From the NCBI RefSeq assembly GCF_001612845.1, contig NZ_BDBF01000028.1:55561-119560 (forward strand): 64,000 nt of DNA, given 5' to 3'. The position numbers were made by a program, and so were the translations under genes. How positions within the stretch are numbered: the stretch's first letter is position 1; each line of letters begins with the position of its first letter. Below, piece after piece: positions 53,244-62,469 of this stretch. The notes under the pieces are model-generated. The model searched no databases, had not been told where the DNA came from, and saw nothing but the letters and a program-made list of their open reading frames with translations. This DNA is from Nocardia elegans NBRC 108235 (GTDB taxonomy: Bacteria > Actinomycetota > Actinomycetes > Mycobacteriales > Mycobacteriaceae).

Positions 53244-54200
53244 CTATTTGACGGCGATCCGGAAATGCAGGGTCCCGTCGGGATCGATGCCCTGCAGCGC
53301 CTGGCTGATCAGCGCGCTGACGTCGATATGTGGCGAGCGGTGCACGGTTTCGGTGAGGACCGGCTGCAGGGCGGGGCCCAATGGCGCCACCCCCGGCCCG
53401 ATCTTGTTCAGCAGCTCGGTCAGTTGCCCGAGGAACGGAACGAGGCCGTCGCCGGTGTAGTAGTTGTCCACGGGTTGTTTGTTCGACAGCACGGACCCGC
53501 CCTCGACGATCTTGATCAACATGGTGCCGAACAGTCCGAGTTGCGGTCCGGCGGTTTCCAGCGAGGGCCCCAGCCAGTCCATGTTCCCGCCGAGGGCCTG
53601 CATGTCGGCGAACAGTTGCCGCATGGCGCCGGTACGGCTCAGCAGTGTGGCCGCCAGCAGGTCGGACGAATGCTGCAGCGTGCGCATCGCCTGATCGGTA
53701 CCCGTCAGCGCGGTGTCGAAGGTGTCGACCAGCCGCGCCACCGCCTCGGGGTGGATCTGGTCGAGCAGCTGTACCGCCCGCGTCGACAGCGCCGTGATGC
53801 TCATCGGCAGGCGCACCCGCTCGGTCGACATCGTTTGTCCGTCACGCAGATACGGCCCAGCCGGGCTCGTCGAGGCGAATTCGATGTACGGCTCGCCGAG
53901 TGCCGACAGCTGTTCGATATGGATCTCGCTCGTAGCCGGGATGTGATACTTGTCGTCGATCTTCAGCCGGACGAGCACGCCGGAGGCCTGTTTGCGTACC
54001 GTCTCCGCCTTGCCGACCGCGACCCCGTCGAACAGCACCGGCGAATTCGGGCCCAGCCCACCGGATTCGGCGAGCCGGAGATCGGCGGTGAAGAAGGACT
54101 TGCGCGGATCGAGGTGCAGGACGCCCACCGTCATGTAGACGATGCCGAAGACGAGCACGGCGGCGATCGCCGTGAGCGAGACGATCGATCGAATTCTCAT
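53244..54200 (-). CDS. mceF: Mce-family lipid importer subunit, MceF position
   Basis: The 318-residue protein has an N-terminal membrane helix (IVSLTAIAAVLVFGIVYMTV) and an MCE domain (LGPNSPVLFDGVAVGKAETV). A long helical part follows, which in known complexes forms the periplasmic tunnel. It is the last of six mce genes and is shorter than the mycobacterial counterparts (about 500 residues). It overlaps mceE by 4 nt (ATGA). Confidence 0.92.
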   Translation of the reverse strand: MRIRSIVSLTAIAAVLVFGIVYMTVGVLHLDPRKSFFTADLRLAESGGLGPNSPVLFDGVAVGKAETVRKQASGVLVRLKIDDKYHIPATSEIHIEQLSALGEPYIEFASTSPAGPYLRDGQTMSTERVRLPMSITALSTRAVQLLDQIHPEAVARLVDTFDTALTGTDQAMRTLQHSSDLLAATLLSRTGAMRQLFADMQALGGNMDWLGPSLETAGPQLGLFGTMLIKIVEGGSVLSNKQPVDNYYTGDGLVPFLGQLTELLNKIGPGVAPLGPALQPVLTETVHRSPHIDVSALISQALQGIDPDGTLHFRIAVK

Positions 54201-55294
54201 CGCACCGCTCCGATCATCCGCAGCGTGTCGACGATGCGGGAGGTCTGTTCCTCGGGTGTCGTGCCGACGGCCGCGGACGGCGGCACCGCGACGCCGACCA
54301 GGTTGATCTTCGGTCCGCGCTCGGCGAACGGAATGATCTGCGATTGCAGCAGATTCGTCAGTGTCGCCATATTCGACGGGGAGCCGGTGTCGAGCGGTGC
54401 GCTGCCGAACAACATCGGCACCACCGCGCGCGCGGCGGCCGTGGTCGAATCCAGCACCGGCCCCAGCCATTTCGTCGACGGCGCGAACGGTCCGAGGGCG
54501 GTGAGGACGAAGACGACGCCGATCTCGGCGCGGATCACATCGGTGGTGTGCTGCACCCCGCCCGGGGTGAGCAGCGGATCCCACGTCGACGTGTGATTCA
54601 GCAGGCCCTCGTCGACCGTGGCCTGAATACCGCTGACCAACTGGTGAATCGAATCGGTATGTGCGGCAAGGTCACCGAGATCCGAACCGAGGACCTCCGA
54701 AATCCGCGAGGTCACCGCCGGATTCGGGGGCATGATCCCGTTCACGTTGTGCACGATGTTCTGGATGTCGTGCACCGCGCCGCTGCCGATGAAGGTGGCC
54801 AGCTGCGCGAGGATGTCCTCGATGGGAAGTTGCGGGCGGGTGTCGGAGATCGGGATCGTCGCATCCGGGCGGATCTCGCCGGCCGTGGGGTGGGCCGGTT
54901 CGGTGAGTGCGATGTGGACGTCGCCGAGCGGAGTCGCCTGCCGCAGTTGGGCGGTGGTGCCGACCGGAAGCCGGACCGAGGTGCGGATCGCGACATCGGC
55001 GATCACATAGCCGGTGCGCGCCGGAGCCGTGCCGGTGGCGGGCGCCGGGTCGACGACGGTGATGTGGGTGAGCTGCCCGATCCGCACGCCGTCCGCGATG
55101 ACCTTGGCGCCTTGCGGCAGATTGAGGACATCGGCGAATTCGATGCGCAGATGGTAGGTCGGTCCGCCGACACCGGTGCCCGGCACCGGGACGTCGGCCG
55201 GCTGGAAACCGCAGGCCCCGGCCGATGCCGCGAGGGTGGCGGCGACCAGCGTGTGGGCGCAGATCCGGCGGAGTTTCGCGGAGGGTCGTGTCAC
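54197..55294 (-). CDS. mceE: Mce-family lipoprotein subunit, MceE position
   Basis: The 365-residue protein begins at a GTG that overlaps the mceD stop (GTGA). A signal sequence ends in a lipobox-like SAGAC, so Cys ~28 should be lipidated, as in MceE/LprK of mycobacteria. The MCE domain includes NLPQGAKVIADGVRIGQLTH and LPVGTTAQLRQATPLGDVHI. The helical C-terminal part has the NVNGIMPPNP and GIQATVDEGL stretches. It should anchor the complex to the membrane. Confidence 0.92.
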   Translation of the reverse strand: MTRPSAKLRRICAHTLVAATLAASAGACGFQPADVPVPGTGVGGPTYHLRIEFADVLNLPQGAKVIADGVRIGQLTHITVVDPAPATGTAPARTGYVIADVAIRTSVRLPVGTTAQLRQATPLGDVHIALTEPAHPTAGEIRPDATIPISDTRPQLPIEDILAQLATFIGSGAVHDIQNIVHNVNGIMPPNPAVTSRISEVLGSDLGDLAAHTDSIHQLVSGIQATVDEGLLNHTSTWDPLLTPGGVQHTTDVIRAEIGVVFVLTALGPFAPSTKWLGPVLDSTTAAARAVVPMLFGSAPLDTGSPSNMATLTNLLQSQIIPFAERGPKINLVGVAVPPSAAVGTTPEEQTSRIVDTLRMIGAVR

Positions 55295-56400
55295 TTCGCG
55301 CTCACCGCCGACAGGAGGACCGGAAGCGCGGGCACCGTCACCACACCGTTGCCGGCGGTCCCGCACTGTTGCCCCGCGACCGCCCGCAACGCCGCGCAGA
55401 TCTGGTCGGTTTGCGCCTGCGGCAGAGCCAGTTTCGGTGGCGCGTACCCGATGGTGAATTCGCCGCTGACCGGATCGACCGCGTCGGAGAACCCGGTGGC
55501 GAGGGCCGGGGTCATGCGGATGATCTCGGCGAGTGAGCCGACTCCCGACGCGATGAGCTTCGACAGCCCGGGGATGTCGTTCACCGCGCGCAGCGCGGGG
55601 GAGCCGAGCTTCATGATCACCTCGTTGAGTTCCGGGAGCAGCCCGGCCAGCGCCGTCACGAGATCGGCCACGGGCGGGAACGCGAGGGTGTTGATATCGG
55701 AGAAGGTCTGGGTCAGCCGCGGCACGATGTTCTCCAGGTCCGGCCATCCGTTGCGGGCGCGATGGGCCAGTGCGGCGAGATCGTCCATGAGCTGACCGAG
55801 ATGTCCGATCGCCGCGTCGGGGGAGGCGAGCGCCCGGCTGAGTTGCCCGATGAGCGCGTTGAGCTGCTCGCCGGTACCGGATGTCGCCCGGTCGAGTGCG
55901 TCGAGACCGTCACCGACGGCGGTGCGCTGGGCGGGATCACCGGACGCGTCGAGCTGATCCGAGAGTCTCGCCAGTGCGTCGAAGGTCTCCGACATGCTCT
56001 TGGGCGTCAGGGTTTTGGTGATGCATCGGCTCGGATCCCAACCGGCTCCGGCGGGTTCGGCGCCGATGAGCGCCAGAGTGCGATCGGCCAGGATGGTGTG
56101 GCTGACCGTCACCGCACCGACGTCCACCGGGAGTTTGCGGTCGGCGCGCACGGTGAAACGCACTGTGGCAGCGCCGTTGTCGGGCTCGATGGCGGTGACC
56201 TTGCCGACCTGAACGCCCATGACGGTGACCGCGCTGTCGGTGTAGAGGCCGATGCTGTCGGGCATCCGCGCGCAGTAACTGCGCGTCGCCGGTTCGGATC
56301 TGCTCATCGTCACGGCGAATCCCGCGGCCAGGACGAGCACCAGCACCACCGCCGCCGACATCAGGCCGCGCGATCCGAGAATCCTGCTCAGCATCAGCAT
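55291..56400 (-). CDS. mceD: Mce-family lipid importer subunit, MceD position
   Basis: The 369-residue protein has one N-terminal membrane helix (MSAAVVLVLVLAAGFAVTM) and an MCE domain (GLYTDSAVTVMGVQVGKVTA). A long helix region and a C-terminus with AAGQQC-type cysteine follow. ATG 56400 overlaps the end of mceC by 7 nt. It is one chain of the hexameric tunnel of the importer. Confidence 0.92.
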   Translation of the reverse strand: MLMLSRILGSRGLMSAAVVLVLVLAAGFAVTMSRSEPATRSYCARMPDSIGLYTDSAVTVMGVQVGKVTAIEPDNGAATVRFTVRADRKLPVDVGAVTVSHTILADRTLALIGAEPAGAGWDPSRCITKTLTPKSMSETFDALARLSDQLDASGDPAQRTAVGDGLDALDRATSGTGEQLNALIGQLSRALASPDAAIGHLGQLMDDLAALAHRARNGWPDLENIVPRLTQTFSDINTLAFPPVADLVTALAGLLPELNEVIMKLGSPALRAVNDIPGLSKLIASGVGSLAEIIRMTPALATGFSDAVDPVSGEFTIGYAPPKLALPQAQTDQICAALRAVAGQQCGTAGNGVVTVPALPVLLSAVSAK

Positions 56401-57437
56401 CCCCCTCCGGGCACCGGAACACAGATGCCGGTGACGGTGGCGGCGGACTGGTCGACGCTCACTCCGCCGCCCGGCTGGACCAGCGGTGTCAGGCGCTGCT
56501 CGAAGGTGTGCAGCGAATCGAGCAGGGCGCCCATGCGGTCGCCGAGTTCCCGCAGCTTCGGAATCGCGTCGACGAGCGGCTGCGCCTGTTCGCGTAGCGA
56601 GTCGTCCCAGATCCGTCCGAGCGGGACCAGCTTCTGCACCAGCTGGGCCAGGCCGTGCAGCGCCCAGCTGAGCTGTTCCCGATTGTCGGCGACGACGTTC
56701 TCGAGTGTGCCGAAGGTCCGCATCAGGGTGACGAGGGTGTCGGAATTCCTGTTCAGCGCCGTCAGATATTCGTCGGTCAGCGCCAGCGTCCGGGATACGT
56801 CCGCGTTCTGCCGGTCCATGATGGCGACGATGTCGGCGACCGCCCGGCCGGCGTGCCGGAGCGCGTCGGGACTCTTGTCGATCGAACCGGCCAGTGCGGC
56901 GAGATCCCGGCGGATGGCGTCACCGTCGGTCCGCTGCACGGGCTCGACGGCGTCCTGGAAAGCCTGGGTGAGGTTGTACGGCAGAATCACACGCTGGACG
57001 GGAATGACGGTGTTGCCCAACGGGTTCGATCCCGCTGGTTGAACGGCCAGATAGTAGCCGCCGACGAGGGTCAGCATTCGCACCGCGAGGGTGGTCTGAT
57101 CGCCGATGGCGACCCCGTCCTTCACCGTGAACGTCATCCGCACCCGATCGGGAAGCAACCGCAGGGATTTCACCTTGCCGACCGGAATTCCCGCTATCCG
57201 GACATCGTCACCCGTGCGGATCGAACCGGCCTCGGCGATATCGGCGGAATATGTTCGCTCGGGCGTGGTTCCGACGACATCGATCACGCCGATCGCCGCC
57301 ACCAGAACGAGAACCGTGACTATTCCGCTGATGCCCCAGCGCAATTGGGCGCCGCGCTCGTCGCGGCTGGTGAACATCCGGCGCCGGACCGTGCGCAGGG
57401 CGGCGGTGACCGACGCGGGGGTGACTACCGATGGCAT
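56394..57437 (-). CDS. mceC: Mce-family lipid importer subunit, MceC position
   Basis: The 347-residue protein has a long polar N-terminus (residues 1-35), a membrane helix (GIVTVLVLVAAIGVIDVV) and an MCE domain (IRTGDDVRIAGIPVGKVKSL; LAVRMLTLVGGYYLAV). It ends in VPVPGGGC. It is much shorter than mycobacterial MceC, whose proline-rich tail is absent here. It overlaps mceB by 13 nt. Confidence 0.92.
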   Translation of the reverse strand: MPSVVTPASVTAALRTVRRRMFTSRDERGAQLRWGISGIVTVLVLVAAIGVIDVVGTTPERTYSADIAEAGSIRTGDDVRIAGIPVGKVKSLRLLPDRVRMTFTVKDGVAIGDQTTLAVRMLTLVGGYYLAVQPAGSNPLGNTVIPVQRVILPYNLTQAFQDAVEPVQRTDGDAIRRDLAALAGSIDKSPDALRHAGRAVADIVAIMDRQNADVSRTLALTDEYLTALNRNSDTLVTLMRTFGTLENVVADNREQLSWALHGLAQLVQKLVPLGRIWDDSLREQAQPLVDAIPKLRELGDRMGALLDSLHTFEQRLTPLVQPGGGVSVDQSAATVTGICVPVPGGGC

Positions 57438-58429
57438 AGCGTGATCCTCTGTCCGGCGATCAGGACGGCCAGCGGTCCGGGCGCCGGTGCGATCCCGTGC
57501 GAGCAGGTCATCGCCGCGTCGGGCCCGGTCTGGGGAATGGTCGTCGTCATGGTCTGGATCAATCCGGGCAGCCGTCCCAGCACATCGGCGGCCTGACGCG
57601 GGTTCGGAAGGACGCGATGCAGGAGCGCGTCCAGGTCGCGGTTCTTCTCACCGGTGACGCCCAGGACATCCAGCAGGTCCAGCAGCGGGCGCAACATCGG
57701 CGGAATTTCCATTCCGAATTGCACGAGGCCGGGCAATTTGTCGGTGATGGTGACGAACAGTTCGGTCAGATTCGTCATCAATTGCATGGCGTTGCCGGAT
57801 TTACCGGCCATATGCGCGGAAACCTGGGCGAAATTGTTCACCAGGACCGACAGCACCTGTGCGCGGTCGGACGCGTACCGGCTCAGCATGTCGATGGCGT
57901 CGAGCGCCGGCCCGATGCCGTTGCCGTCGCCCTGGACGACGGCGAGCATACTGCTCGCGAACCGATTCAGATCGTCGGGTGACAGCTGTGCCAGCACCGG
58001 CTGCAAACCGTTGAACAGGGTGGTGATGTCGAAAGCGGGAACCGTGTGCGCGGTGTCGAAGGCCGCTGTCGCCGGGCGGCGGGGACCCGGGTGATCCGGC
58101 TGCTGGATCTCGAGATACCGGAAACCGGTGAGGTTCTGATACCGCACCGCCACCTTGGTCTCGGTGTAGAGCGGATGGCCCCGCGTGACGGTGAAGCGCA
58201 CGCGGGCCAGCGCTCCGTCCAAGTCGACGCTGCGCACCTTTCCGACCTGCACCCCGTAGAGCCGGACATCGTCGCCGAGCCGCAAGCCGTTCGCATCGGT
58301 GAAAATCGCGGTGTAGGTGTCGGTGTCGCCGCTGACCGGCCGCTCGATCAACCGGAACACCCCGACGAGGACGACGGCCATGGCCAGCACGGACACGGCC
58401 ACTCGAATCCACAACGCGCGGGTCGACAT
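57425..58429 (-). CDS. mceB: Mce-family lipid importer subunit, MceB position
   Basis: The 334-residue protein has a membrane helix (WIRVAVSVLAMAVVLVGVF) and a clean MCE domain (GLRLGDDVRLYGVQVGKVRS; KVAVRYQNLTGFRYLEI). It ends in a C-terminal MTCSHG/ITLCHR cysteine pair, as in mycobacterial MceB. It directly abuts mceA (stop next to start), so the operon is tightly coupled. Confidence 0.93.
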   Translation of the reverse strand: MSTRALWIRVAVSVLAMAVVLVGVFRLIERPVSGDTDTYTAIFTDANGLRLGDDVRLYGVQVGKVRSVDLDGALARVRFTVTRGHPLYTETKVAVRYQNLTGFRYLEIQQPDHPGPRRPATAAFDTAHTVPAFDITTLFNGLQPVLAQLSPDDLNRFASSMLAVVQGDGNGIGPALDAIDMLSRYASDRAQVLSVLVNNFAQVSAHMAGKSGNAMQLMTNLTELFVTITDKLPGLVQFGMEIPPMLRPLLDLLDVLGVTGEKNRDLDALLHRVLPNPRQAADVLGRLPGLIQTMTTTIPQTGPDAAMTCSHGIAPAPGPLAVLIAGQRITLCHR

Positions 58430-59488
58430 TCAGCGACCTCCCGCACCGGGCTGGTGGGCGAGCAGGGCTGCCAGTGGCGCCGCCAAGCCGGGGACGGTGG
58501 TCAGATCCACGCGGGCGTTCAGCACCGGGCCCGAGGGCGAGTCGTGGAAGCCGGCGCCGAGACGGTCGAGCAGTTCACGCAATTCGCTCTCCGAACGCTG
58601 CGGGTCGGAGACCGAACCGGCGACCTGGTCGAGCATCGTGACGGCGATCGGCAGGAGCCCGCCGAAATTTCGCTGCGCCGTGTACAGGGTTTCCGTTGCC
58701 ACCGGCAGCATCTCGTTCTGGACCCGGTTGAACATCTCCGAGAAGCGATCGACGTTCTCCTTCGTCGCGAGCTGCTGATTCGTCAGATCCGCGTGCAACA
58801 GTTCGGCCGCGCCGGCGAGCAGTGCCGGCACACCGTGCAGCGCCGAGCCGAATTGGCCCAGTACCAGCGACGGGGGGAGTTCCTGGGTTTCGGTGAACGA
58901 GCGCGCGGTCGTGCCGATCGCCTGCAGCAGCGGGGTGAAGGCGCTGATGTCGTGCGAGGTGGTGCGCAGCACCTCGGTGAGTTTCGGGGTCAGCACGTCG
59001 TCGGTGAGCCGGCCCGTGGATTCCAGCAGCGCGGCGAGGGTGGCATCGCGCACCCGGTCGGCATCGCGATCGCTCAGGTCCACGGTCGAGCCGTCCCGTA
59101 GCCGAGTGCCGCCGCTGTTCGGATTCAGTTGCAGCGCAGTGATTCCGAAGAGATTCCCGGGCGCGTAGTCGACGGTCAGCGCGTCGGTCAGGCCGAACAG
59201 CTGGGATCGGCGCAGCGTCAATTCGATGCGCTGCCGGCCGGTTCCGGCCATGGCGACCGAGGCGACCGAGCCGACCCGGACACCGTCGAGCCGGACATCG
59301 GTTCCGGCGCCGACGCCCTCGCCGACCTGTGCGGTGACCAGGTCGACGCGCATCTCGTCGGCCGGTCGGCTGTCGGGCAGTAGCCGCCAGCCGACGACGA
59401 GCACCGCGGCGAGCGCGACCGCACCGATGCCGAGGATCCGGGCGCGGCGGGGCCCGACCTCGGTGCCGGGCAGGGCATAAGGAGGCAT
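58430..59488 (-). CDS. mceA: Mce-family lipid importer subunit, MceA position
   Basis: The 352-residue protein has a membrane helix (ILGIGAVALAAVLVVGWRLL), then the MCE domain (GAGTDVRLDGVRVGSVASV; LTVDYAPGNLFGITALQL) and a helical tail ending AHQPGAGGR. The first mce gene after the two permease genes, it follows yrbEB by 4 nt. It lacks the long extra C-terminal region of Mce1A-type proteins. Confidence 0.93.
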   Translation of the reverse strand: MPPYALPGTEVGPRRARILGIGAVALAAVLVVGWRLLPDSRPADEMRVDLVTAQVGEGVGAGTDVRLDGVRVGSVASVAMAGTGRQRIELTLRRSQLFGLTDALTVDYAPGNLFGITALQLNPNSGGTRLRDGSTVDLSDRDADRVRDATLAALLESTGRLTDDVLTPKLTEVLRTTSHDISAFTPLLQAIGTTARSFTETQELPPSLVLGQFGSALHGVPALLAGAAELLHADLTNQQLATKENVDRFSEMFNRVQNEMLPVATETLYTAQRNFGGLLPIAVTMLDQVAGSVSDPQRSESELRELLDRLGAGFHDSPSGPVLNARVDLTTVPGLAAPLAALLAHQPGAGGR

Positions 59489-59492
59489 GGAG

Positions 59493-60356
59493 TCATCCGG
59501 TGAACGTGATGGGGGACTGGAATCCCCAGAGGACGATGGTGGTGAGCATGTCGAGCGCGATGATCGAGACGAGGCTGGCCCGGATCGCGCGCCCCGAGCC
59601 GATGCCGACGCCCTCCGGGCCGCCGGTCGCGAAAAAGCCTTGGTAACAATGGATCAGGACGACGGCGACCGCGAAGACCATCACCTTGATCGTCGCGGCG
59701 ATGACGTCCCAGCCCAGCACGAACTGATCGAAATAGTGGTTGTAGGTGCCGGCCGGCGTGCCGTGGATGGTGGTGACGATCAGCGCGCACGACAGATAGC
59801 TGAGAATCAGCGCCACCACGAAAGCCGGTGCGACGGCGATGATTCCGGCGATGACGCGGGTGGTCACCACGAACGGCACCGACCGCACGCCGAGCGATTC
59901 CAGTGCGTCGATCTCCTCGGAGATGCGCATCGAGCCGATCTCCGCGGTCATCCGGCATCCGGCCTGGGCCGCGAAGCCGACACCCGCCGCGATCGGCGCC
60001 AGCTCCCGGGTCACCCCGAACGCGGAGATCAGGCCGCTGAGCTGACCCAGCGACAGCAGGTTGAGCGCACTGAACGCCTCGATGCCGATGGAGGCGCCCA
60101 TCGCCGCCCCGAGCAGCAACATCAGCGGGACCACGCCGCCGCCGATGATCACCGAACCCCGGCCCCACGTCATGTCGGTGATCACCACGACCGTCTCGCG
60201 GCGGTAGTGCATCAGCGTGTACGGCAGCGACGACACCACCTGCCACCCGAATCCGAGCGCGAAGCCGATCGATTCGAACGGCCGCAGCGGATGGGCGCGA
60301 CGCCCCAGGCGATGCACCCACCGCAGGCCCGCCGGCGCGTACGGGGTCGCGGTCAT
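59493..60356 (-). CDS. yrbEB: YrbE/MlaE-type permease, second subunit
   Basis: The 287-residue inner-membrane permease has the MlaE fold: amphipathic start (RPFESIGFALGFGWQVVSSL), then five to six helices and the characteristic SMRISEEIDALESLGVRSV cytoplasmic coupling segment. An ATPase (Mkl/MceG) binds there; its gene is usually elsewhere and is not in the window. Its ATG shares one base with the yrbEA stop (TGATG). Confidence 0.94.
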   Translation of the reverse strand: MTATPYAPAGLRWVHRLGRRAHPLRPFESIGFALGFGWQVVSSLPYTLMHYRRETVVVITDMTWGRGSVIIGGGVVPLMLLLGAAMGASIGIEAFSALNLLSLGQLSGLISAFGVTRELAPIAAGVGFAAQAGCRMTAEIGSMRISEEIDALESLGVRSVPFVVTTRVIAGIIAVAPAFVVALILSYLSCALIVTTIHGTPAGTYNHYFDQFVLGWDVIAATIKVMVFAVAVVLIHCYQGFFATGGPEGVGIGSGRAIRASLVSIIALDMLTTIVLWGFQSPITFTG

Positions 60357-61213
60357 CAGGCCATCCTCACCGGGAAGAACATGGTGACCACCTGGGTGAT
60401 CGCGGTATTGAGGACGGTGACCGCGGCGATCGACATGACCACGGCCGCGTTCACGCCGTCGGCGACGCCGCGCGGGCCGCCCCCGGCTTCGAGCCCGCGC
60501 TGACAGGCGATGATCACCACCAGGAACCCGAAGATCAGCGCCTTGATCAGCGACACCCAGATATCGAGGGTGGTGGTGAAGGCGCCGAACGACTGCCAGT
60601 AACTGCCCGGCGTCACCCCGAGCGCGGCGACCGCGACGGCGAAGCCGGAGGCGATGCCGACCGCGATGATCAGGATGTTGAGCAGCGGAGCGACCAGCAT
60701 CATCGCCGCGATGCGCGGAACGACGAGACGCTGCACCGGATCGATCCCCATGACCCGCATGGCGTCGACCTCTTCCCGCACGGTTCGCGCGCCGAGATCG
60801 GAGGCGATGGCCGCCGAGCCGGCCCCGCCGAGCATCATCGCGGCGGCCATCGGCGCGCCCTGTTTGATCACCCCCAGCCCGCCGGCCGCGCCGATCATCG
60901 AATCCGCGCCGAGTTGCGAGACGATATTGCCGACCTGGGTGGAGACGATGACGCCGAACGGAATCGCCATCAGCACACTCGGAATCGCGGTGACCTTGAT
61001 CAGAAACCATGCCTGGGTGAGGGTTTCGCGCGTCTGAAACCGCATCCGCACCGCATCGCCGAGGCCTACCCGGATCGCATGGGAACCCATCTGCAGCGCC
61101 CGGCCGAACGTCGCGAGACTCGACAGCACCGTGTCGGAGAAGTTCCGGCGCAGTACCTGCGCCGCCCTGGGTTCCCGTCCCCCGAGGTGTACATCCAGAT
61201 CAGTGGTCGACAT
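60356..61213 (-). CDS. yrbEA: YrbE/MlaE-type permease, first subunit
   Basis: The 285-residue protein is the partner permease: ETLTQAWFLIKVTAIPSVLM, AAMMLGGAGSAAIASDLGART, the coupling segment REEVDAMRVMGIDPVQRLVV and PGSYWQSFGAFT. It is the first gene of the mce operon, with GGAGG five bases before ATG 61213. The promoter spacer carries a TCTGGA/TCCAGA inverted repeat. With yrbEB it forms the membrane core of the lipid importer. Confidence 0.94.
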   Translation of the reverse strand: MSTTDLDVHLGGREPRAAQVLRRNFSDTVLSSLATFGRALQMGSHAIRVGLGDAVRMRFQTRETLTQAWFLIKVTAIPSVLMAIPFGVIVSTQVGNIVSQLGADSMIGAAGGLGVIKQGAPMAAAMMLGGAGSAAIASDLGARTVREEVDAMRVMGIDPVQRLVVPRIAAMMLVAPLLNILIIAVGIASGFAVAVAALGVTPGSYWQSFGAFTTTLDIWVSLIKALIFGFLVVIIACQRGLEAGGGPRGVADGVNAAVVMSIAAVTVLNTAITQVVTMFFPVRMA

Positions 61214-61257
61214 CGAACCTCCGTCCGCCGAACCATGCGGCAGAACGTACCATATGA

Positions 61258-61275
61258 TCTGGACCACATTCCAGA
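61258..61275. promoter_or_regulatory. Inverted repeat TCTGGA-N6-TCCAGA before the mce operon
   Basis: A perfect 6-bp inverted repeat lies 45 bp upstream of yrbEA, with a further TCCAGA half-site at 61282-61287. It is placed to control the mce operon; mycobacterial mce operons are often under FadR/GntR or TetR repressors, but none is encoded nearby. Confidence 0.5.
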
Positions 61276-61361
61276 CACCAATCCAGATGGGTGCTCTGAT
61301 CTGTGGGCGAGACGCGTCACGTGCTCGCGCAACGGGGAAACCGCGTGACGGCCAGGCGGTT

Positions 61362-62267
61362 TCAGTGCAGGGGCACCCAGCCCGGCCACTGCCGCGGACC
61401 TTCGTCGCCGCGGATACAGGCCAGCCGCCAGCGGGCCTGGTGGAGGTGAACGGGGTCGGCGACGGCGGCGCGGACGGCATCCATCGTCATCCGCAACTCG
61501 ACGATGTCGCGCAGCAGGAAGTATCCCGGCCACCGCAGGACGTCGAGGTGGTAAGCGTTGCAGAACCGGGCGTACTGCGCGCTGGTGATCCAGCCCAGCG
61601 AGGCGTAGGCGATCGCGGTCGGTACCAGATCCCATTCCGGCGGGCCGATCGACATGTTCTCCAAGTTCAGCATCAGGACGTCGTGGTCGACGGTGGCGGC
61701 GAACTCGCGGCCCCAGGCCTCGCCGTGGATGACACACCACTGCATCCCGCTCGGCAGATCGGCCCACCGCCCGCGCAATTCGGTGAGATGCTCGCGCAGC
61801 CAGCGGCGGTCGTCGGCGGTGAACAGCTCGGCGGTGTCGATCAACTCGGCGATTCCGCGAAACGGCTGCAGTTGGCCGAGAGCGAACGTCGTCGGCGGCG
61901 CCAGGCTGTGCAATCGCAGCAGCGCCTGGGCCATATCGTCCAGCGCGCCGTGCTGATACAGCGGCGGAACCTGCCAGAAGGTCACCGTCCGGCCCTGGAT
62001 TTCGAGCGGCTGACGCACGTCGGGCAGGGTGTGCGGCGCGGCGACGCCGGAGGCGGTGAGCCAGCGGGAGACCTCGATCTCCCGGCGCGCCTCGGGCCGA
62101 TGATCCGGGTGGCTGATGCGCACCACGACCCCGCTGGGCAACCGGTAACCGGTACCCGCGCCGAACCGCACCTCCTGTGCGCCGCCCGCTTCCATGCCGG
62201 CACTCAGACATGCGGCGCGCAGAACCGACAGATTTCCGTTTCCAGCCAGCTGTGCGGTCATGCGCAT
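61362..62267 (-). CDS. APH-fold protein with degenerate phosphotransferase site
   Basis: The 301-residue protein has the overall aminoglycoside-phosphotransferase fold: a GTGYRLPSGVVVRIS N-lobe, RPEARREIEVSRWL, LRLHSLAP, then WCVIHGEAWGREF and LNLENMSIGPPEWDL. In active enzymes these read HGDxxxxN and xDxE..xGDPxxDL. Here the catalytic Asp is Glu, the metal Asn is Glu and the DFG-like Asp is Asn. It is probably a pseudokinase or has changed activity. Start ATG has AGGAA upstream. It lies 148 bp before the mce operon on the same strand. Confidence 0.85.
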   Translation of the reverse strand: MRMTAQLAGNGNLSVLRAACLSAGMEAGGAQEVRFGAGTGYRLPSGVVVRISHPDHRPEARREIEVSRWLTASGVAAPHTLPDVRQPLEIQGRTVTFWQVPPLYQHGALDDMAQALLRLHSLAPPTTFALGQLQPFRGIAELIDTAELFTADDRRWLREHLTELRGRWADLPSGMQWCVIHGEAWGREFAATVDHDVLMLNLENMSIGPPEWDLVPTAIAYASLGWITSAQYARFCNAYHLDVLRWPGYFLLRDIVELRMTMDAVRAAVADPVHLHQARWRLACIRGDEGPRQWPGWVPLH

Positions 62268-62298
62268 ACCCGAGTTCCTGCCGAATCCCTCATCCTTG

Positions 62299-62313
62299 CC
62301 CTCATTGTGAGGG
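62299..62313. promoter_or_regulatory. Inverted repeat CCCTCA-TTG-TGAGGG
   Basis: A perfect 6-bp inverted repeat lies in the 202-bp divergent spacer, 32 bp from the APH-fold gene start. It could be an operator for that gene or for the MFS gene. Confidence 0.4.
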
Positions 62314-62411
62314 ATCGGCGGACCGTGCGACGCGGTTTCACGCAACCTCGTGGTTACCGATCACTGAGGTCGAGATCACGTCCGCGCGGTCGGGGACTGC
62401 CTCACATCCCT

Positions 62412-62426
62412 GTTAGGGTTTCTAAC
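62412..62426. promoter_or_regulatory. Inverted repeat GTTAG-GGTTT-CTAAC before MFS gene
   Basis: The repeat lies 44 bp upstream of the MFS start, in the AT-richest part of the spacer. TetR-type regulators of drug exporters bind sites of this kind and position. Confidence 0.45.
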
Positions 62427-62469
62427 CGGAGATTCACTCCGCTTCCGTCTCGTGGGGAGGAAACCACCC

